A DNA stretch of 64,000 bases from Enemella evansiae. Its GTDB lineage: Bacteria > Pseudomonadota > Alphaproteobacteria > Rhodobacterales > Rhodobacteraceae. Below the pieces are notes generated by a model that searched no databases, was not told the DNA's origin, and was given only the letters and a program-made list of their open reading frames with translations. Location of the stretch: assembly GCA_017255395.1 (NCBI GenBank), contig JAFKDC010000003.1, forward strand, positions 62,001 to 126,000, read 5' to 3'. Position 1 is the first letter of the stretch; each line of letters begins with the position of its first letter. Below are positions 1 through 8,495 of this stretch, piece after piece. Made by a program: the position numbers and the translations under genes.

Positions 1-1
1 C

Positions 2-1723
2 GGCCCCGGAGAGACCGTCTGCGTGGTCGGCGAATCGGGATCGGGCAAGTCGGTCTCGTCGCTGTCGCTGATGCGGCTGATCGAATACGGGGGCGGAGAG
101 ATCGCCGGGGGTCGCCTGCCGTTCGACCGCAAGGAGGGGGGCGAGATCGACCTCGCCGCCACCGACCAGTCGCTGATGCGCACGATCCGCGGCAACGAGA
201 TCGGCATGATCTTCCAGGAACCGATGACCGCGCTGAACCCGGTCTTCACGGTAGAACGCCAGTTGACCGAGGGGCTGCGCGTGCATCGCGGCCTGTCCCG
301 GAAAGAGGCCGCCGCCGTGGCGCTGGACCTGATGAAACAGGTCCGCATCCCCGAGGCCGAGCGGAGGCTGAAGCAGTACCCGCACGAGCTGTCGGGGGGC
401 ATGCGCCAGCGCGTGGTGATCGCCATGGCGCTGGCCTGCAAGCCGCGCCTGCTGATCGCCGACGAACCCACCACCGCGCTGGACGTGACGATCCAGGCGG
501 AAATCCTCGCCCTGATGGACCGGCTCAAGCGCGAGACCGGGACGGCGGTGATGTTCATCACCCACGACATGGCGGTGGTCGCCCAGATGGCCGACCGCGT
601 GGTGGTGATGTTCCGTGGCAACAAGGTCGAGGAGGGCACCGTCGAAGAGATCTTCGAGCGCCCGCAGCATCCCTATACCAAGGCGCTTCTGGCCGCCGTG
701 CCCAAGCTGGGCGAGATGTCGGGCACCGATCTGCCCGCGCCGATGCGGCTGGTGGGGCAGGCGGGTCCGCCGCCGCAACCGATCCCCGGCACGCAGGAGC
801 CGCTGCTGAAGGTCGAGAACCTGACCACGCGCTTTGCCGTCAAGGGCGGGCTTTTCCGGCGCACCGTCGCCAATGTCCACGCGGCCGAGGATGTGTCCTT
901 CACGCTGAACAAGGGGCAGACCCTCAGCCTTGTGGGGGAAAGCGGCTGCGGCAAGTCCACGGCGGGGCGGTCGATCCTGCGTCTGGTCGAGCCGATGGCG
1001 GGCACCGTCGATCTGGACGGCACCGATGTCATGGCGCTGTCGCCCTCGGGCCTGCGCGACATGCGGCGCGAGATGCAGATGATCTTTCAGGACCCCTTCG
1101 CCTCGCTGAACCCGCAGCTGCCGCTTGCCGATCAGGTGGCCGAGCCGATCCACAATTACGGCGTGGCCAAAGGCTCTGCGGTGATGGACAGGGTCGCCAG
1201 CCTATTCGACCGGGTCGAACTGCCGCGCAGCTTCATGCGCCGCTTCCCGCATGAGCTGTCGGGCGGCCAGCGCCAGCGCATCGCCATTGCCCGCGCGCTG
1301 GCGCTGAACCCCAAGCTGATCGTCGCGGACGAGGCGGTTTCGGCGCTGGACGTCTCGGTTCAGGCACAGGTCATCAACCTGATGATGGAACTGCAGGCAG
1401 AGCTGGGCCTTGGCTATGTCTTCATCAGCCACGACATGGCGGTGGTCGAGCGGGTCAGCCACCACGTGGGCGTGATGTACCTTGGCCGCATCGTCGAGCT
1501 GGGGCCGCGCCGCGCCGTCTTCGAGGACCCGCAGCACCCCTATACGCGCGCCCTGATGAAGGCGGTGCCCATTGCCGATCCGCGCCGCCGCAAGTCCGAG
1601 AAGGACCTGAACTTCAAGCCGATTCCCTCGCCGATCCACCCGGTTGGGCATGAGCCCGGGCCGTCGGTCTACCGCGAGGTCTCTCCGGGACACAGGGTGC
1701 TGACCTCCGACAGCGGGTACTGA
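2..1723 (+). CDS. Dual-ATPase ABC importer ATP-binding protein (dipeptide/oligopeptide type), 5' end outside window
   Basis: The protein couples ATP hydrolysis to uptake of a peptide-like substrate and carries two complete ABC cassettes in one chain. The first reads GESGSGKS near the left edge, then LSGGMRQR and [10 protein letters not shown]. The second reads [24 protein letters not shown] and [10 protein letters not shown]. Each cassette ends with the HPYTRALM-type element of the oligopeptide/dipeptide importer group (Opp/Dpp/Gsi). The frame is already open at base 2, with residues GPGETVC before the first possible start (GTG at 23), so the first few dozen residues and the Walker A strand begin upstream. 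Two M20 peptidase genes follow on the same strand, which fits import and breakdown of small peptides or N-acyl amino acids. The exact substrate cannot be read from the sequence. Confidence 0.93.
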   Translation, partial: GPGETVCVVGESGSGKSVSSLSLMRLIEYGGGEIAGGRLPFDRKEGGEIDLAATDQSLMRTIRGNEIGMIFQEPMTALNPVFTVERQLTEGLRVHRGLSRKEAAAVALDLMKQVRIPEAERRLKQYPHELSGGMRQRVVIAMALACKPRLLIADEPTTALDVTIQAEILALMDRLKRETGTAVMFITHDMAVVAQMADRVVVMFRGNKVEEGTVEEIFERPQHPYTKALLAAVPKLGEMSGTDLPAPMRLVGQAGPPPQPIPGTQEPLLKVENLTTRFAVKGGLFRRTVANVHAAEDVSFTLNKGQTLSLVGESGCGKSTAGRSILRLVEPMAGTVDLDGTDVMALSPSGLRDMRREMQMIFQDPFASLNPQLPLADQVAEPIHNYGVAKGSAVMDRVASLFDRVELPRSFMRRFPHELSGGQRQRIAIARALALNPKLIVADEAVSALDVSVQAQVINLMMELQAELGLGYVFISHDMAVVERVSHHVGVMYLGRIVELGPRRAVFEDPQHPYTRALMKAVPIADPRRRKSEKDLNFKPIPSPIHPVGHEPGPSVYREVSPGHRVLTSDSGY

Positions 1724-2110
1724 TCGGCGCCGCAGAAGGACTGGCATCGGCGCGGCCTGTGCTCGCGGCGATGCGCTTCCGTGTGTCTCGACCGACAGCG
1801 CAATCCCCGACCGGGCGCGCCCTGCGCGTGGCGACAGGGAAGGCGGCATGGCCTCTCTCTGGCCAGAGGTCTGGCGCTGCCCCGGTTCTGGCCGGGCGGC
1901 GCGCCCTGCCGAAGCCCGGCCACGCGGTGCCAGCCCGCCGCTGGCCGACCCGGTCCCTCCGGGGACCACTGCCACGCCATGGTTCCCGGGCGCGCCGACG
2001 ACAGGCCGGGCCGCCCCCGGTTGTCCGGTCGCGGGACACGCACGGCCCCTACCGCGCCGCCGCATGTGCCGGGGCTTTCCTTCCGCTCCGCGCCGGGGCA
2101 GGGTCTGTGC
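1724..2110. other. Intergenic, no gene recognised
   Basis: This 387-bp GC-rich stretch lies between the ABC gene and argE. Reading frames stay open across it only because the sequence is GC-rich; the translations are Arg/Pro/Gly-rich and do not look like protein. I see no clear promoter or terminator. Confidence 0.5.
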
Positions 2111-3271
2111 ATGACACAGACCCTTTCCCCCCGCGAGATCCTCGACCGTCTCGTCGCCTTCCCCACGGTCAGCCGCGACACCAACCTGCCGCTGATCGAC
2201 TGGGTGCAGGACTACCTTGCCGCCCATGGCATCGAGGCCGGGCGCCACGTCAAACCCGACGAGCCCGGCAAGGCCGCGCTTTACGCCCATGTCGGACCGC
2301 CAGAGCCGGGGGGCGTTCTGCTCTCGGGCCATACCGACGTGGTGCCGGTGGACGGGCAGAGCTGGACCGCCGATCCCTTCACGGTGACAGAGCGCGACGG
2401 CCGCCTCTACGGGCGCGGAACGGCGGATATGAAGGGCTTCGACGCGCTGGCCATCTGGGCGGCGGTCGAGGCGCAGAAGCGCGGCATCACGCGGCCGCTG
2501 CAACTGGCGCTGTCCTACGACGAGGAAATCGGCTGCGCCGGGGCGCCGCCCCTGATCGAGGCCATGAAGCACCTGCCAAGGGCCTCGGACGCGATCATCG
2601 GCGAACCGACGATGCTGAAGCCGGTCGCGGGTCACAAGGGGGGCGTGACCTGGTGGGTGCATGTGCATGGTTTCGAGGTCCATTCCTCGATGCTGCACAC
2701 CGGCGTCAACGCGATCATGTACGCCGCCAAACTGATCGACTGGGCCAACAGTCTGAACGCCTCGCTCATGGCGGCAGAGCCGCAGGGCCTCGCCGCGCTC
2801 TTCGACCCGCCCTATACCAATGCCCATGTCGGGCAGGTCCGGGGCGGTACGGCGCATAATATCACCGCGAAGGACTGCGAATTCGGCTTCGGCTTTCGCG
2901 TGGTGCCCGGCGAGGACCTCGACACCTGGCGGCGGCTCTTCGCCGGGCGCGTGGCAGAGGTGCAGGCCGAAATGCAGGCCGTCCGCCCGGAGACATGGAT
3001 CGAGGTCGAGGAACGCTTTGCCCTGCCGCCGCTGGCCCCGCGCAGGGACAACCCCGCCGAGGAACTGGTCCGCCGCCTGACCGGCGAGAACGGCCAGAGC
3101 TTTGTCAGCTACGGAACCGAGGCCAGCCACTTCCAGGCGGCGGGCTACAATGCGGTGGTCTGCGGCCCGGGCTCCATCGGGGTGGCGCATCAGGGCGACG
3201 AATACATCTCGACCGCGCAATTCGCCGAAGGCCGCACCTTCATGGAACGCCTGCTGCAATCGCTGGCCTGA
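2111..3271 (+). CDS. argE: Acetylornithine deacetylase / M20 family peptidase
   Basis: The likely reaction is hydrolysis of N-acetyl-L-ornithine (or a related N-acyl amino acid) in the cytoplasm by a di-zinc M20 enzyme. Visible signatures are LSGHTDVVPVDGQ (metal-binding His and catalytic Asp), YGRGTADMKGF, DEEIGCAGAP (general-base Glu and metal Glu), GEPTMLKPVAGHKG and, near the C-terminus, HQGDEYIS. The 386-residue length is normal for ArgE. I start at ATG 2111 (MTQTLSPREIL) because the frame further upstream gives non-protein-like sequence. Its place after a peptide-type ABC ATPase leaves open a catabolic role on imported acyl amino acids instead of arginine biosynthesis. Confidence 0.88.
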   Translation: MTQTLSPREILDRLVAFPTVSRDTNLPLIDWVQDYLAAHGIEAGRHVKPDEPGKAALYAHVGPPEPGGVLLSGHTDVVPVDGQSWTADPFTVTERDGRLYGRGTADMKGFDALAIWAAVEAQKRGITRPLQLALSYDEEIGCAGAPPLIEAMKHLPRASDAIIGEPTMLKPVAGHKGGVTWWVHVHGFEVHSSMLHTGVNAIMYAAKLIDWANSLNASLMAAEPQGLAALFDPPYTNAHVGQVRGGTAHNITAKDCEFGFGFRVVPGEDLDTWRRLFAGRVAEVQAEMQAVRPETWIEVEERFALPPLAPRRDNPAEELVRRLTGENGQSFVSYGTEASHFQAAGYNAVVCGPGSIGVAHQGDEYISTAQFAEGRTFMERLLQSLA

Positions 3272-3320
3272 GCACCGGCCCACAAGCCCGCGGCATCCCG
3301 GACATCCAGCGGGCCCGGGC

Positions 3321-3383
3321 TTCTTTGGTCCCGCAAAATATCTCGGGGGGCGCCCGCAGGGCGCGGGGGCAGAGCCCCTCCCG
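3321..3383 (-). repeat. Dispersed GC-rich intergenic repeat, copy 1
   Basis: Read on the minus strand it runs GGGGCTCTGCCCCCG, a GC-rich spacer, CCGAGATATTTT, and then GGACCAAAGAAG. This is the layout of the copies at 4985, 5118, 26745 and (partial) 37020. The left part can fold as a GGGGC/GCCCC hairpin. Confidence 0.7.
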
Positions 3384-3649
3384 GCGGTCGCAACCTATCG
3401 AAGACCCATCCGGTATGCCCCGCCCCCTGCGTGGCAACCGGCGGCTCCGTCGACCGGAAGTCGTCGGCCTAACAGCGGGCAGGCTCGACAAGGGCGGCCC
3501 CGGCCCCTTGCCGCAGGGACTGGTCCGGCTGCCGGTCGCGGAGGCCCGGCGAAGGTCACGGGGCGAGAGGGCCGGCGCGGCGGCGCACCGGACCGCCCAT
3601 CCGTCGGGCAGCGTCACCGGGATAACCCATGCCGCGCGCATCCATGTGC

Positions 3650-3677
3650 TTGCAGTCGCCGCCGCCATTCCTATGCT
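3650..3677 (+). promoter_or_regulatory. Putative sigma-70 promoter for the M20 amidohydrolase gene
   Basis: The -35 box TTGCAG (3650-3655) and -10 box TATGCT (3672-3677) are separated by 16 bp. Transcription would start near 3684, about 80 bp ahead of the ATG at 3764. Confidence 0.55.
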
Positions 3678-3763
3678 CTGCAACAGGATCGGCCCCACAG
3701 GGCCGCCATGTCATGAAGGCCGCACCCGGCGCCTTGCCGCCGTCCGGGGCCGAAGGAGAGAGC

Positions 3764-4930
3764 ATGCCCGTCAAGAACCGCTTCGCAGAACTGCACGCCG
3801 AAATCACCGGCTGGCGTCGCGACCTGCACGAAAACCCCGAGATCCTGTTCGAGACCCATCGCACCTCTGCCCTGGTGGCCGAGAAGCTGAAGGAATTCGG
3901 CTGCGACGAGATCGTCACCGGGCTGGGCCGCACCGGCGTTGTCGGGGTCATCAAGGGCCGCCAGACCGGGTCCGGCAAGGTGGTGGGCCTGCGCGCCGAC
4001 ATGGACGCGCTGCCGATCCACGAGGCGACGGGGCTCGACTATGCCTCGAAGACGCCGGGCGCCATGCATGCCTGCGGCCACGACGGCCACACCGCCATGC
4101 TGCTGGGCGCCGCCAAGTACCTGGCCGAGACGCGCAACTTCGACGGCACCGTGGTGGTGATCTTCCAGCCCGCCGAAGAGGGTGGCGGCGGCGGCCGCGA
4201 GATGTGCGAGGACGGCATGATGGAGCGGTTCGGCATCCAGGAGGTCTATGGCATGCACAACTGGCCGGGCCAGCCGGTCGGCAGCTTCGCGATCCGTCCC
4301 GGTGCCTTCTTCGCCGCCACCGACCAGTTCGTCATCGATGTGACGGGCAGGGGCGGCCATGGCGCCAAGCCGCACCAGACCGTGGACCCGGTGGTGATCT
4401 CGGCCCAGATCGTGACGGCGCTCCAAAGCATCTCGTCGCGCAATGCCGATCCCGCCGACCCCATCGTGGTCTCGGTCACCGCGATCGAAAGCTCGTCCAA
4501 GGCCTTCAACGTGATCCCGGCGCGGGTGCAGCTGAAGGGCACGGTGCGCACCATGTCGAAGGAGAACCGCAAGTTGGGCGAAGAGCGCCTGAAGGCGCTG
4601 GCCACCGCGACCGCCGAGGGTTTCGGCGGCACCGCAGAGGTCACTTGGCTGCCGGGCTATCCGTCGATGGTGAACACCGAGGCACAGACCGCCTTTGCCG
4701 CCGATGTCGCCGAGGCGGTCTCTGGCGCCTGCGACCGTGCGGCGGAGATCACCATGGGCGGCGAGGATTTCGCCTACATGCTGGAGGAACGGCCCGGCGC
4801 CTATATCCTCGTGGGCAACGGCCCCTCGGCGGATGTGCACAACCCGGAATACAACTTCAACGACGAGGCGATCCCGGCGGGCTGTTCGTGGTGGGCCGAA
4901 ATCGCCGAACGCCGCATGCCGCTGGCCTGA
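3764..4930 (+). CDS. M20 family amidohydrolase (aminoacylase / hippurate hydrolase type)
   Basis: This is a di-metal amidohydrolase of the M20D group, which removes acyl groups from N-acyl amino acids. Motifs are GLRADMDALPIHEATG, MHACGHDGHTAMLLGAAKYL with the cysteine and histidines that bind metal, FQPAEEGGGGG with the catalytic Glu pair, the internal dimerisation-lid start GGHGAKPHQT, and GGEDFAYMLEERPGAYI near the end. It has 388 residues, the usual length. ATG 3764 is chosen because AAGGAGAG lies just upstream (3753-3760), while earlier in-frame codons give non-conserved sequence. It probably acts with the ABC importer and ArgE-like enzyme upstream. Confidence 0.9.
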   Translation: MPVKNRFAELHAEITGWRRDLHENPEILFETHRTSALVAEKLKEFGCDEIVTGLGRTGVVGVIKGRQTGSGKVVGLRADMDALPIHEATGLDYASKTPGAMHACGHDGHTAMLLGAAKYLAETRNFDGTVVVIFQPAEEGGGGGREMCEDGMMERFGIQEVYGMHNWPGQPVGSFAIRPGAFFAATDQFVIDVTGRGGHGAKPHQTVDPVVISAQIVTALQSISSRNADPADPIVVSVTAIESSSKAFNVIPARVQLKGTVRTMSKENRKLGEERLKALATATAEGFGGTAEVTWLPGYPSMVNTEAQTAFAADVAEAVSGACDRAAEITMGGEDFAYMLEERPGAYILVGNGPSADVHNPEYNFNDEAIPAGCSWWAEIAERRMPLA

Positions 4931-4984
4931 CGGGGCCGGATGGGTTGCCGACCCTCTGGTCGGGCGCCCCGGCCTGCGGGCGCG

Positions 4985-5045
4985 GGAAAGGGGGCTCTGC
5001 CCCCGCCTTCGGCTCCCCCGAGGTATTTGGGGGACCAGAGAATCA
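4985..5045 (+). repeat. Dispersed GC-rich intergenic repeat, copy 2
   Basis: GGGGGCTCTGCCCCCG, a spacer, CCCCGAGGTATTTGGGGGACCAGAGAA. It has the same order of elements as copies 1, 3 and 4, here in the plus direction just after the peptidase gene. Confidence 0.65.
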
Positions 5046-5070
5046 GGGGCAGTCCGGGGACTGCCCCTGA
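5043..5070. terminator. Perfect 12-bp hairpin, likely terminator
   Basis: TCAGGGGCAGTC (5043-5054) pairs perfectly with GACTGCCCCTGA (5059-5070) around a CGGG loop and is followed by TGCGTTTTC. It sits between the plus-strand peptidase and minus-strand rsgA, so it could stop transcription arriving from either side. Confidence 0.6.
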
Positions 5071-5117
5071 TGCGTTTTCAGGGGGGCGCTTTGGACGGAC
5101 TGGCAGCGCCGCGACCG

Positions 5118-5178
5118 GGGAGGGGGCGCTGCCCCCGCCGCTGCGCGGCCCCCCGGGATATTTCAGGACAGAAGAAGA
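5118..5178 (+). repeat. Dispersed GC-rich intergenic repeat, copy 3
   Basis: GGGAGGGGGCGCTGCCCCCG, then a GC-rich spacer, CCCCGGGATATTTCAGGACAGAAGAAG. This copy is the cleanest example of the 3' half of the repeat. It lies about 75 bp after copy 2. Confidence 0.7.
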
Positions 5179-5213
5179 CGGGGGCCGCGCAGCGCCGATC
5201 CCGCGTCCTTGCG

Positions 5214-6248
5214 TCAGCGGCCCGGGGTGCGCTTTTGCCGCCCGCGTGCCTGTCCGCCCTTGACCATTTTGCCGAAGGCCTTCTGGCGCGACCGCGTCTG
5301 CGAGAGGCTTTCCGAGTTGTAGCGGTCTTCGAGCATCAGCTTTTGCCAGCGCCTCAGGCGGTCCGGGTCGATGTGGCCCGCATCGAGCGCCGCGCGGATG
5401 GCGCAGCCCGGTTCGGTGTCATGGGCGCAGTCGTTGAAGCGGCACTGCGCGGCGATCTCGGTGATGTCATCGAAGACCTCGTCGATGCCGTCCTGGGCGT
5501 CGGCCAGTTGCAGCTCGCGCATGCCGGGGGTGTCGATCAGCCAGCCGCCGGCGCGGGTGCGCACGAGGCTGCGGAAAGTCGTCGTATGGCGCCCCTTGGC
5601 ATCGTCCTCGCGGATGCCCGCCGTGGCGGCGGTCTGTTCGGTCAGGGCATTGCGCAGGGTTGTCTTGCCCACGCCGGAGGAGCCGACCAGCGCCAGCGTC
5701 CGGCCCGGCCCGCACCATGCGGTCAGGCGGCCCGCGTCCTCCATGTCCTTGGCGTTCAGCGCCAGCGCCGTCACCAGCGGCGAGAGCTTTTCGGCCTGGC
5801 GGCGGTAGTCGTCGGCGTCGTTCACGAGGTCGGCCTTGGTCAGCACCACCAGGGGCAGGCATCCGGCGCTTGCGATCAGGGCGAGGTAGCGTTCGAGCCG
5901 CGCGAGGTTGAAATCGGCGTTGCAGCTGGTCACCACCGCGATGGTGTCGATATTGGCGGCGATGCGCTGGCGCTCGACCGTATGCCCGGCGGCCTTGCGC
6001 GTCAGGTCGGTGGCCGGGTCCAGCCGACGCAGGGCGCTGGTGCCGTCGCTCAGCACCCAGTCGCCCACCGCATAGGCGCCGGCGCGCTCCGAGGGGATCA
6101 GCATGGCGTCGCCCCTGGACCCGAGGGCGCGCAGGCGATCGCGGTGGACTTCGGCCACGCGCATCGGTTTCAGGGTCTCTTCACCGGCGGTCAGCTGGCG
6201 CGCGAAGGCTTCCGACCATCCGAGGTCGGCAAGTGTCGTGTCAGTCAA
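5214..6248 (-). CDS. rsgA: Ribosome small-subunit biogenesis GTPase RsgA
   Basis: RsgA hydrolyses GTP while checking late maturation of the 30S subunit. The circularly permuted order of GTPase motifs is plain: TKAD (G4, residues 137-140) comes before GSSGVGKTT (G1, 189-197) and DTPGMREL (G3, from 239). A C-terminal zinc knuckle follows with C269, C274, H276 and C282. An N-terminal OB-fold region precedes the GTPase. The length of 344 aa is normal and the start MTDTTLADLG suits the family. The gene converges on the peptidase gene at 4930. Confidence 0.95.
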   Translation of the reverse strand: MTDTTLADLGWSEAFARQLTAGEETLKPMRVAEVHRDRLRALGSRGDAMLIPSERAGAYAVGDWVLSDGTSALRRLDPATDLTRKAAGHTVERQRIAANIDTIAVVTSCNADFNLARLERYLALIASAGCLPLVVLTKADLVNDADDYRRQAEKLSPLVTALALNAKDMEDAGRLTAWCGPGRTLALVGSSGVGKTTLRNALTEQTAATAGIREDDAKGRHTTTFRSLVRTRAGGWLIDTPGMRELQLADAQDGIDEVFDDITEIAAQCRFNDCAHDTEPGCAIRAALDAGHIDPDRLRRWQKLMLEDRYNSESLSQTRSRQKAFGKMVKGGQARGRQKRTPGR

Positions 6249-6496
6249 TGGAAATAGTCCCGTACAGGCATCACATCAGGCGCCGCGCAAGGGCGACGCC
6301 GGTGTCTTGCTCGGGCAACGCGGCCTCAGGCGCGCGCGGCCCGGAAGGGGGATGCAATCTCCATCATGCCTCCGGCCATCGGGGTTTTACTGGGGCGCAA
6401 GACTACGCCCGCCGCGCCGCGCGCGCAAGGGTGCCGCTGGCCTTTCCGCGGGCCACTTGCTAATCGGCAGCCGGGGCCAGCCGGGAAGGAGCCGCG

Positions 6497-7291
6497 ATGA
6501 CCGTCAACATCATGTGCATCAAATGGGGCACGCTCTTCGGGCCGGAATACGTGAACCGCCTCTATTCCGGCGTGCGGCGCCACCTGTCGCGCCCGGTGCG
6601 CTTTCTCTGCATGACCGAGGACGCGGCGGGCCTGCATCCGGATGTCGAGGTGCTGCCGCTGCCGGTCGAACCCTTCGCCGGGCCGATGGGCGAGGCGCTG
6701 AAGGTGGCGAACCGGCAGGGCGCCATGCGCAAGACCTCGCTGTTCCGGCCCGGCCTGGTGCCGGATCTGGAGGGGCCGGTGCTGGGTTTCGACCTTGATG
6801 TCGTGATCACCGGCGGGCTGGACGAGATCCACGACCTTGCCCCCGGCACCGTCGCCATGCGCCACGACTGGACCGAGAAGCGCAAGGGCCGGCCCACGGG
6901 GCACGGTTCGGTCTTTCGCTTCGATCCGGCGTGGCACGGGTTTCTTTACGACGACCTCGCCGCCAACCCCTATGCCGAGGTCGAAGAGGCGCGCGGATCA
7001 GAGCAGCGCTATACCTCGCACAAGGCGATGGATCGCGGGGTTTTCACCTATATTCCAGAGCCCTGGGTGGTGTCCTTCAAGTATGACTGCAACCCGTTTC
7101 CGCTGAATTACCTGCGCCCGCCGCAGTTGCCCGAAGACGCCCGCGTGGTCTGCTTTCACGGCCACCCGAAGATGGACGAGGCGATCGAGGGCTATTCCGG
7201 CTCGGTCATTCGCCGCTCGAAACCCTGCGGCTGGCTGCGCGACCACTGGATCGACCGCGCCCGCGCCGATCTGGGCGCGGACTGGGCCTGA
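6497..7291 (+). CDS. Glycosyltransferase-like hypothetical protein
   Basis: The 264-residue protein begins MTVNIMCIKWGTLFGPEYVN and contains VLGFDLDVVITGGLDEI, which resembles the DxD-type strand of GT-A glycosyltransferases (DLD around residues 97-99). The stretches PVRFLCMTED and AMRHDW also recall small bacterial GT-A-like proteins. No signal peptide or membrane segment is seen, so it should be cytoplasmic. A good ribosome site (GGGAAGGAG) precedes the ATG. The donor and acceptor are unknown and the assignment rests on fold-like cues only. Confidence 0.6.
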   Translation: MTVNIMCIKWGTLFGPEYVNRLYSGVRRHLSRPVRFLCMTEDAAGLHPDVEVLPLPVEPFAGPMGEALKVANRQGAMRKTSLFRPGLVPDLEGPVLGFDLDVVITGGLDEIHDLAPGTVAMRHDWTEKRKGRPTGHGSVFRFDPAWHGFLYDDLAANPYAEVEEARGSEQRYTSHKAMDRGVFTYIPEPWVVSFKYDCNPFPLNYLRPPQLPEDARVVCFHGHPKMDEAIEGYSGSVIRRSKPCGWLRDHWIDRARADLGADWA

Positions 7292-7309
7292 CGGTCGCGC
7301 AGTGGATGG

Positions 7310-7338
7310 CAGGCGCCGGGGCCATCCCCGGGCGCCTG
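7310..7338. terminator. Hairpin between convergent genes
   Basis: CAGGCGCC (7310-7317) pairs with GGCGCCTG (7331-7338), extended inside by GGGG/CCCC around a CCAT loop. It lies between the plus-strand gene ending at 7291 and the minus-strand gene ending at 7344 and may serve both. There is no T-tract. Confidence 0.5.
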
Positions 7339-7343
7339 TGGCT

Positions 7344-8162
7344 CTATGGCTTGGCGGCGCGTACGATCAGCAGGTCGTTCGGGGGATCGCGCACCATGTC
7401 GGCGGCGAAGGAGCCGAGCCCGCTGAAGGACAGCGGTCGCGTGGTTGCGCCGATGGCCAGAAGGTCCGGGCCGAAGGACAGGATCTCCTGCTGCACCGCC
7501 GCGCCGAGCGGGCCGTGGATCAGGGGAACGTCGGGATGCGGCGCGTCAAAGCTCTGGACCCAGTCCGCGGCCTGGTCGCGGGTTTCGGCTTCGACCGCGC
7601 GGGCATAGTCCGACCCCTTGCCGCCTGTCAGGCCCTCGAAGGGAGCGGACCAGACGTGAAAGATGCGGCAGGTCGCGTCCGCGGCGATGGTCTTGGCCGT
7701 TTCCACCGCGCGGGCGCAGGTGGCGGAGAAGGCCACCGGGGCAAGCACCCGGCGGTAGTCGCTCAGCACCGGGTCGACGACCATCAGCACCGGTGTCAGC
7801 GAGCGCGAGACGACGCTTTCCACGGTGGTCGCGCGCAGCCCGTCGAGGATGCCGCGCTGTCTGTGCCGCCCCATGACCACCAGGTCGAGATCCGGTGAAT
7901 TGACCTCTTCGATCAGCAGCGCAAGCGGATCGCCGGTTTCGACCCGTATGTCATAGGTGACGCCTGTGCCGAATTTTCCGGCAATCGCTTCAAGCCGATG
8001 ACGCGCCTTGGCGGCGATCTCCTGCGTGAAATCCGAGGCATAGGACTCGTCGACGACGGTGAGCAGGGTCAGCGGCGTGTCAAGCCTGCGCGCAAGGTTA
8101 AAGGCTCTTTCAACGGCCCGGTCAGAGCGGTCAGACAGATCGGTGGCGACAAGCAGGGGCAT
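7344..8162 (-). CDS. Universal stress protein with tandem UspA domains
   Basis: The protein (272 aa) has two UspA-like halves. The first (about residues 1-128) runs from MPLLVATDLSDRSDRAVERA to the nucleotide-loop-like VVMGRHRQRGILDGL and the closing VLMVVDP. The second (about 135-270) starts YRRVLAPVAFSA and ends LLAIGATTR…LLIVRAAKP. Such tandem proteins bind ATP or act as stress-survival factors in the cytoplasm; the target is unknown. The gene stands alone, transcribed away from fabF. Confidence 0.85.
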   Translation of the reverse strand: MPLLVATDLSDRSDRAVERAFNLARRLDTPLTLLTVVDESYASDFTQEIAAKARHRLEAIAGKFGTGVTYDIRVETGDPLALLIEEVNSPDLDLVVMGRHRQRGILDGLRATTVESVVSRSLTPVLMVVDPVLSDYRRVLAPVAFSATCARAVETAKTIAADATCRIFHVWSAPFEGLTGGKGSDYARAVEAETRDQAADWVQSFDAPHPDVPLIHGPLGAAVQQEILSFGPDLLAIGATTRPLSFSGLGSFAADMVRDPPNDLLIVRAAKP

Positions 8163-8495
8163 GGAAGACCTTTTATTGGTGACAACTGGCGGGTTTATCC
8201 CGGGTGAAGGTAGGTAGTCCCCCCGGGAGGGTCAAACCCTTTGGGGTTGAATCGCCCCGGCGAATGGTCGCTGCGTTCCGGGCTGACCCCTGGCCCGCGA
8301 CGGGACAGTGGCGCCCGTGCCGGGGCGGGCTGCCCGAGCCCGATGCAAACGGTTGCGACCAAGGGGCCGGGCTGTGGCAGGCGCGGGCTGACAGAGACGG
8401 CGGCGCCATGCCAAGTCGTCCCGCGCGCTCTTGCCCCCGCACCGCCTCGCACGGTAAGAGCGGGACAACAGAGAGACGAAGGAAAGGGCAGATCC
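8163..8495. other. Divergent intergenic region between usp and fabF
   Basis: This 333-bp region must contain the promoters of both divergent genes. The first ~70 bp next to usp are AT-richer. The rest is GC-rich with no recognisable gene; in particular acpP, which often precedes fabF, is not here. No promoter box was clear enough to call. Confidence 0.45.

Larger units (their letters stand above)
3272..3763. other. Intergenic with dispersed repeat and promoter
   Basis: This 492-bp gap holds one reverse-oriented copy of the dispersed GC-rich repeat (3321-3383) and, near its right end, a promoter for the following peptidase gene (3650-3677). The rest is GC-rich and shows no gene. Confidence 0.6.

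Noticed and set aside
1202-3283. 693-codon minus-strand frame over the ABC and argE genes
   Set aside because: It is a shadow of GC-rich codons on the other strand; it lies over two well-supported plus-strand genes and has no protein-like motifs.
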